This document shows positions 56,931-64,000 of a DNA stretch of 64,000 bases, one piece after another. This DNA comes from Gigantopelta aegis (taxonomy: Eukaryota; Mollusca; Gastropoda; Neomphalida; Peltospiridae). Location of the stretch: the NCBI RefSeq assembly GCF_016097555.1, contig NC_054708.1, forward strand, positions 25,424,987 through 25,488,986. The letters are read 5' to 3'. Every line of letters begins with the position of its first letter. Position 1 is the first letter of the stretch. The notes below the pieces were generated by a model. The model saw nothing but the letters and a program-made list of their open reading frames with translations, ran no database searches and was not told the origin of the DNA. The position numbers and the translations under genes are program-made.

Positions 56931-57590
56931 TAACATGGCTAATATCAAATGATATTATTATATGTAAGTTATAAGATAAAATGAAATAAAAACACTTCTC
57001 AAATGGCAGATTGCAGATCAACTGTCATTTTCTTTCATTCAAATTTAATAATTTACATATCGGTACACTGAACCTTTTTTTTTATCAATGTGTTTCATGT
57101 AATGCATTATATATGTAAACCTCAGAGCTTCTTCAATCTTAATTACCTCTCAAATCCTTGTAGTACGTGTACAGGGCGACAACCAAGCCAGCGACCACTG
57201 GCACAGCAACAATTATTATGGAATGAAGCATTGTCACCAGTTACCTTTGGGCTGCACCGGGAGTGTTCGGCTATATTCACAAATATATTGGATATATTGG
57301 CGTTCTGGAAAAACAGATTTTGAAAACATTTATAAATAACAAAGGCTGCCACAGATATAAAGGTACTGTCAGTGGTGTAGCGAGGTGGGGGGAACCTTCT
57401 TTTTTTTTTTACTGTATTAAATTTTATAAAATCATACATAGTGTGGGTTGCCTACCTGGTTGTAGGCAGAAATTCTGTATATTCGTTATCTCTGACAGAG
57501 AGTGGCTGTAATTGTTCAAATGTCGTCTAGCTCTAGAACAGCAGAGTAGGCCTTCTTTGGCTAACCACTTATGATGGAATAAGTTACTTC
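56931..57590. other. Gene-free region
   Basis: No gene recognised. Short frames only. Confidence 0.45.
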
Positions 57591-57738
57591 AATTCAATTC
57601 TTTATTCACCGTAAGCACAGCGGCTTATTGGTATAAACAAACAACAATAGTAATAAACATACAATATCACATGTACCTACAATTAGGATAATAAATAATA
57701 TATATATGTATGTATGTATGTATGTATCTATGTATGTA

Positions 57739-57798
<60 letters not shown>

Positions 57799-58178
57799 AT
57801 AATAATATGATATATTACAATATACATGTACATCCATATCAATAAGGAGAATGTAAATTATAGTTATATAGGAAACATATTATACACAAATTGACATTTA
57901 AATGCAACATATTATATATCTTGATAATTACAGTATTTTTAGATTAAGGAAGTTCGAATTTTAAATGCTTTAAATAGATATTTTCCCAATTTACACAATA
58001 TATTTTTGTTTTTACTGGTCAGCAACTGTATAAACGTTAGCATAGATGGCCTATTCCAGTAGTATTTCTTTATATAATTTTCTCTTAAATCTCTGTACAA
58101 TATACAGATTAATACAAAATGATATTCATCTTCGACATCTCTGCTATTACAATAAATGCATACTCTATTGGAACGACT
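57591..58178 (-). mobile_element. LINE 3' end: ORF2 C-terminus and untranslated tail
   Basis: The minus-strand frame to the stop at 57939-57941 gives VCIYCNSRDVEDEYHF, then IC, DLRENYIKKYY and KAFKIRT, a textbook C-terminal zinc-knuckle segment of LINE ORF2 (CR1/Nimb-like, clade uncertain). The 3' untranslated region runs left through an AT microsatellite to gaataaagaattgaattg near 57595. It is 5'-truncated. Confidence 0.85.
57702..57795. repeat. (GTAT)n and (AT)n microsatellite
   Basis: Located in the LINE 3' tail. Confidence 0.93.
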
Positions 58179-58636
58179 TATTTTCTTTTATCTACCAGTT
58201 TCTATTGCCAAAATATGTGAAAACAGCCTTAATTTTCATAATACATGCTTTATAAATATCTTGAGAACAGGTCCAGCCAAACCATCACTGCCTAGAGTGA
58301 CAGTTGGACATTTGGGTTTGCTAACACATGTATTTCAAATTGATTTATAAACATTGTTTTGTGTTTTCATCTAGCTGTTAATTACTACCTATGTTAATAC
58401 GTTAAAGTTTAAACAGTGTTGCCGTGACATAGTGTTTATGACAACAACAAAAAATAATAATACAAAAAAAATAAAAAAATAATAATAAATAAAATAATAT
58501 TTTAGTAATAAAAAAGTGTTTTACGTAACGCTGTTCAGTACACTCACCCACAACCTGTAACGCTACAAGACGTTTGGACATACACCCCACCCACCCCCAC
58601 CCCAGCGTTACGTAATATTTGAATAGCCCCTGATAT
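58179..58636. other. Gene-free spacer
   Basis: No gene; A-rich tract at 58440-58500. Confidence 0.45.
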
Positions 58637-58853
58637 CTACGACAGGCCATAACCCAGTGATAAAATACTTGGTCGGACACGTGGTGGGTCTAGGATTGAT
58701 CCCAGCTGGTGCCCGGCCATTTCTCATTTACATATATGCAACTGGTGTAGCAAAGGTCGTGGTATGTGCTATTAATGAGAAAATGTAGTGGGTTTCCTCT
58801 CTAAGACTATATATCAAAATGACCAAGTTTGACATTCAGTAGCCGATGTTTTT
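58637..58853 (+). mobile_element. tRNA-derived SINE, family B, shortened
   Basis: The head caggccataacccagtgata is followed by a shortened core and tail (gacattcagtagccgatg). Confidence 0.82.
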
Positions 58854-60159
58854 GTTCTGCTCTATATAAAGTAAAAAAATGTAGCCTGTGCCACCCCACT
58901 AGAGGCTCTGCGTATGTCCCCAACCCTCCAGATATCGTAACAATTACACAGGCCCAATGGGCCATATATATAGGCTATGTGCTATGGGCCTGTATCTTTA
59001 ACCTCTTTGGTAATAAATTCATGTTTACTGAAAAACAAAACAATTTAGAAACAAAATAGCCACATTGGCAGTATGTTATTTTATGAATGAAAATGAGATA
59101 GTTGGGCTTTCATGGGGTGGGGTTTTTTCAAAAGTAGGCGCTACGTAACTCCACTCCTCCTAAGTAACTTATATGTTTTGTTTTACACCGAATACTTTTT
59201 ATAATTGTTTTGGTATCCATCTCAAGATTATAGCTAGTCCACCAAAACAAAGACAAAGAAAACGTCATTATATGTTATTGTTCTCAAAACGCTGGCGTGT
59301 GACTGTCTTTCAGACTTTCACAACTGGAAAAAAGCTCTTTCAGCTTCATAAATTCATTGCATGTATGTATATATGTATGTATGTATGTATGTATTGATGT
59401 ATGAATATCTATATATATTGTATGTATGTCGAGGTTGACTGTTACATACATAGATATTAACGCACTGGTGCAGGGGATTATTAAATCCTTTCTGGCCTCA
59501 CAAATTGTCCCATGCCGTTGCTGGGACTCGAACCTGTGGCACCTAATGTATGTATGTATGCCCACAAATGACTGTCAGGTCAGATGTCAGGAATTAACGT
59601 ACTTACATTAATTTAATGTTCAAGCATGCTCGTTGCGAACATGATTTCTGACTAGAACCAGAAACTACTCGAAATGAGAGGGGTGGGGGAATGTTAAAAC
59701 AAATAATAATAATAATAAATTATATATATATATTTACAAAGAAGTTAAAAAGGGTTTAAACAATGGGTTAAAAAAGGTTTCTACAAATGATTACGTAAAA
59801 AGTAATATTGACAATAACGTCTGATTAATCTAGTATTTATGTCGGAGGAGAGTAGAAGGGAAGGTCCGCCCCATTTGTAATTCATTTCCCTAGGCCCTCC
59901 CATCCACCACATCCACCATAATGGAAATGTTAGGAATTGGAGATTGATGCTATCATTTCCATATTAACACTATCATGAGCTCACGTAAAACTATGTGATT
60001 GGGGCTGTGACTAAACTTAAGTCAAAAGAGTTATCACCTAACTTTTAACATAACCGCCCCAATTAGCATCCATTTAAAACAATGACAAGAAAAAAAGAAG
60101 ATAAATTAAAAAGAAAGAAAGGAAGATAATTAAAAACCAATAATAATAGAATAAACTTG

Positions 60160-60160
<1 letters not shown>
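58854..60160. other. Gene-free region with (GTAT)n tract
   Basis: No gene. A tatg/gtat microsatellite lies at 59360-59430, and 59460-59550 resembles a short tRNA-like fragment (gctgggactcgaacctgtgg) too incomplete to call. Confidence 0.4.
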
Positions 60161-60228
<68 letters not shown>

Positions 60229-60245
60229 CATACATACATACAAAT

Positions 60246-60327
<82 letters not shown>
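60161..60327. repeat. Compound (AT)n-(TACA)n-(CA)n-(AT)n microsatellite
   Basis: About 31 AT units, five TACA units, about 17 CA units and about 20 AT units. Frames across it are compositional artefacts. Confidence 0.95.
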
Positions 60328-60329
<2 letters not shown>

Positions 60330-60911
60330 AATTAAAATTAGCTACACTATTACTTGTGGATCTAACACCAGCCAGTTGGAGCTCATTTGTCCACCAATCA
60401 AAACCTTACTTGCAGAATCATGCCAGTGATTTAAAAGTAATTTGAAAACATTCCGAATTATCCTGAGGGTATACGACATGTTTCGTGTGAATTACGAATG
60501 CCTGAAAACATGTTTTATTTTATAAATAAATAATTTGTAATGTAAAACTGAAGACTGATTTAGTTGGGGGTTTTTATAAATAAATAAATAATTTTTGATG
60601 TAAAATTAAAGACTGATAACCCACCCCGTACGTATTGGTATGGTTCGCTGTACTGCGGCCACTAAAATAGGCTCGCCCGATATTTTTAGAATTTGTATGC
60701 TCCCAAATAACGTTATAAAAGGCGAAGTGTGATTGGTCAATATTTAAATTATTATTTACAGACGAAATGTTACCTGGACATTGGGGACTACGCAGTGTTG
60801 TTAGTTTTAAATCACTGGCAGGATTCTGCAAGTAAGGTTTTGATTGGTGGACATGAGCTCCAACTGGCTGGTGTTAGATCCACATGTAATAGTGGAGCTA
60901 ATTTTAATTAG
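60328..60911. mobile_element. Fold-back DNA element F1, most complete copy
   Basis: Inverted ends of about 104 bp: the left 60328-60431 (aattaaaattagctacacta, cagccagttggagctc, accttacttgcagaatca) mirrors the right 60808-60911. The interior is about 376 bp with no transposase. It is inserted in AT microsatellite, so the target duplication cannot be read. Other copies lie at 29444-29935 and 55494-55648. Confidence 0.88.
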
Positions 60912-61539
60912 ATTGATATATATATATATATATATAGATAGATAGATAGATACAGTTTGTGTACTCCATCATATTGGTAAGATAGTTGTGGGTTTTTTTA
61001 AATAATAATAATAAATAATAAAAATAAATAAATAATAATATTAATATAATAATAATATATTTAATATAATTGAGATAAGTCTATAACAAAAACAAAAAAA
61101 TAAATAAAAACATAGTAAATTAAAAAAAAATAAACAACAACAACAACAACAACAACAACTGCATCATGTGACATTGGGTACATGGCCATTACTTTAAAGG
61201 GAGTGAGTAGCACATTTAAATTAAATGGGTTTTTTCACTTAATTTAACTACTTAACTACTGTAGTAACGGGTTTTTTTTTTTAATTACAAAACCATACCA
61301 AAAATTATTTTAAAAAAAATTAATAATAATAATAAAATATTTGAAAAATATGTGCACACCTTTTTACAAAATAAGATCATCTGCTTAAAATAGCACAGCA
61401 AATGGTAGTGCAGGCCCCGTGCTTATAAACCTTAAAGGGCTCTATCGTGATTCTATCCCATATGGGATTGAAAATCTTCCATTTATCGATTGGTTTAACC
61501 TTTCATTTTATCAAGAGTTATCTCTTTATAAGATGGCAT
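60912..61539. other. AT-rich spacer with simple repeats
   Basis: AT, (GATA)n, AAT and (CAA)n tracts. No gene. Confidence 0.5.
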
Positions 61540-61951
61540 CAGACCACAATTAATTTCGCTATATGTTTCTATATAGCCTTAGTGGCTATAACATTTTTAT
61601 TAATATCAGCAGGCCCGTGAAGTTTTGTATGTACCTTTGCCTGCATTGGGGACACATACCCTGAAAAGGACAACCCCTGTTGTCCAGCTCTTTCTCCCAG
61701 CATATTGGTTTAAACAGACACACACTCTAAACCAGGCCGGGGTACACCCATTTTACACAAAAAGCACTACTTTTGCATGGGCCAGAATTACCACAAACAA
61801 GTCTTCAATGTCAACAAGTTACACATGTTTACAAACTACATGCTATCCCCTGTCACTTCAGTCAAACAGTTGCCACTTCATAGCTGTCTGCCATAAAATA
61901 ATCACAGTCAAACAGCAGACTACCGTACTTGCACGGTCAAATTTCCGGATT
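61540..61951 (+). repeat. R350 dispersed repeat, copy 2
   Basis: Closely matches 63668-64000 and, less closely, 17222-17587. A following 28-bp tandem duplication (ccggattttggacaacc twice) lies at 61945-62000. Confidence 0.9.
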
Positions 61952-63667
61952 TTGGACAACCAAATGGGAATTCCGGATTTTGGACAACCAAATGGGAAGA
62001 TAACTGTAATCTGAGGCCTATCAGTCCATTTTTCCCCCTAAAAACTGGCCCACACTAATGCATTCCAATGATATACATATTAAAGCAATGCTCAGTAAGT
62101 ATCGGGATGTCACCTTTAAACTGAGAGTATATAGAGGCTGTGTTAAAACACCTACCACAGTGCCTTGCCATTGCCAATTTTAGCAATGGAAACTTGAGGG
62201 ACACCAACTTCAAAATGTAATAACTTTATCAAATATTGGAATTTCTTCATACAATGAACAGCTATTTTTCCTTCTACATATGTTCTATCTGCAGTGTTGT
62301 CTTGGAAAGATTTTGAAATATTTAAATGAAAAAAAATCAATCATTAGATTTTACTTCATTTTTAATGAAATATTAAACTTAAATTTAAATTTTTGAAAAA
62401 AATTTAAATCTGAAACTGTAAGATTTTGCATTTTAGATATGATAAGTGGAAGCTTATTAAAGATATGGCGACTGAATTCATGGTACATTATTAGAAATGT
62501 GTCAGAGGGATGGTGAAAGTCACAAAATTGGGGCCATTTGCAACAAATTTTTACACACTAATTTTAGGGGAAATTAGACATGATAGGCCTGATTCAATTT
62601 TGACCTGCTGTATTTACTTAATCTACTTCATTTACTGTATTAGACATGTAGCCACTTTGTAAAAGGCAAAACAGTCCATATAAATGCATATTAATATGAA
62701 TATGCCCTACAGATGTTACTTAGGTATACACCATAATATGTTTTTTGTTGACGACAACTTTGAAAATGAAGATTTTGTCACAAAATGCTGATATAAATCT
62801 TACCAAGAAGTACTTGCACCATATTTTTCAGTTTCCAGTGATAACAGTACTGTTAACAAGTGTAATCATGTGCCAGTGTCTTGGATACCTCAGTGTAGTA
62901 TTTCTTGATTGGAAGGATGTTTGTAGTAATGACCACAGAATATGCATTATGGATTATTCTGCCATATGTATTACAAGTCAAATGTTAACCTTTTTGGCAC
63001 ATTTTCTGCAATAAACTTGACAAGTGTACCAGCATCTGCTTACTGAACACAATAAATACATTCAGACAGCATAGAATATTAGCCTATTAGATTTTCTAAG
63101 GATAAAAGACCATTTTTGAAAAATGACTGAAGTGTGTAATTTACATAAATGTAGGTGAAATGTATTATTAGAGTACTTAATCTTGTTAAAAACTGTATAC
63201 TATTTATTTAAAGTGTTTAATTACATTTAGTAGTGATATATTCATTATATTTAGATCTTCTGTCCATGCAATTGTAATAATTGAGAAACTCATTAAAATT
63301 CAATATGTAAAAAAAATAAAAAATCTCAATATTGACCAACAAAATCCAACTTTTGCTCTCTTTTTTTACCAAATTATTAGCTCAAAACTGTTTAAAAATA
63401 TTGCACCAACATGTAGTAACATCAGAGGTCATTTTATGCTATTTTGGAGGATATTGAAATTTAAAAGTTGAACATTTTAATTTTAATTGTTAATAAATTT
63501 TAAAAAAATGTTTTTTAATTTAATAAAATATTTAGAAAATAAATAAATGAGTTTTCATATTCCATGTGGTATTCACAATCAGTCTGTGTAATTTCACCTC
63601 TCTGGTTATAATACTTTCATCAGAACCAAGCATTTAACCGGTGTAATGTGTGAACTATATCAGGCCT
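61952..63667. other. AT-rich stretch between two direct R350 copies
   Basis: No convincing gene on either strand. The longest frame (62745-63014) has no recognised domain. Confidence 0.5.
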
Positions 63668-64000
63668 CAGACCACAATTAATTTCGCTAGATGTTTCTAT
63701 ATAGCCTTAGTGGCTATAACATTTCTATTAATATCAGCAGGCCCGTGAAGTTTTGTATGTACCTTTGCCTGCATGGGGGACACATACCCTGAAAAGGACA
63801 ACCCCTGTTGTCCAGCTCTTTCTCCCAGCATATTGGTTTAAACAGACTCACCCTCTAAACCAGGCCGGAGTACACCCATTTTACACAAAAAGCACTACTT
63901 TTGCATGGGCCGGAATTACCACAAACAAGTCTTCAATGTCAACAAGTTACACATGTTTACAAACTACATGCTCTCCCCTGTCACTTCAGTCAAATAGTTG
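63668..64000 (+). repeat. R350 dispersed repeat, copy 3, cut by window edge
   Basis: Direct orientation relative to copy 2. It runs off the right end. Confidence 0.9.

Noticed and set aside
60063-60429. Frames of alternating Tyr/Ile and Cys/Val
   Set aside because: Direct translation of AT and CA microsatellites.
62745-63014. 89-residue frame with hydrophobic segment
   Set aside because: AT-rich composition, no splice or homologous support.

Overview
This is a eukaryotic, AT-rich, intron-bearing and repeat-rich segment. It most likely comes from a mollusc, probably a gastropod or bivalve. That is an inference from three things: several tRNA-headed SINE families sharing one core, the mix of Penelope, LINE, Ty3/Gypsy and MITE remnants, and expanded fibrinogen-related lectin genes. 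No bacterial feature is present: no operons, Shine-Dalgarno sites or CRISPR.

The host genes lie on the + strand in the first 41 kb and are three tandem paralogues of one family. Gene A enters from the left edge, and only its last exon is visible (2911-3263). Gene B is complete in four coding exons (14164-14517, 18186-18456, 19958-20233, 30578-30924; 415 aa). Gene C is complete with the same structure (36357-36698, 37525-37843, 39444-39719, 40468-40802; 423 aa). The encoded proteins are secreted and modular: signal peptide, six-cysteine PAN/apple-like domain, Thr/Ser-rich mucin-like stalk, a compact four-cysteine EGF-like knot, then a fibrinogen-related domain (FReD) split over two exons. Intron phases (0, 1, 1) and the 276-bp length of exon 3 are the same in B and C. 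Since PAN and FReD folds bind glycans or proteins, these are plausible secreted recognition lectins. I do not know this architecture among described mollusc FREPs (Ig plus FReD), so it is the best candidate here for an undescribed system.

The introns and intergenic DNA are a layered record of mobile elements. Intron 3 of gene B (10.3 kb) holds a 7.2-kb Ty3/Gypsy-type LTR fossil (20875-28115, minus orientation), and one of its LTRs is split by a related solo LTR with a 5-bp target duplication. A degraded Penelope-like element with a vestigial hammerhead ribozyme lies between genes B and C (31366-33900). LINE 3' ends occur near 29.0, 30.2 and 58.0 kb. TTAA-flanked piggyBac-like MITEs, a TA-flanked pogo-like MITE, a hAT-like MITE with 8-bp target duplications, fold-back palindromes, a 22-bp minisatellite, a 401-bp tandem duplication and many microsatellites fill the remainder.

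From about 41 kb to the end I find no convincing host gene. The open frames there are short or lie in repeats. Coordinates of repeat edges were judged by eye and can be off by several bases; splice sites and exon phases were checked base by base.
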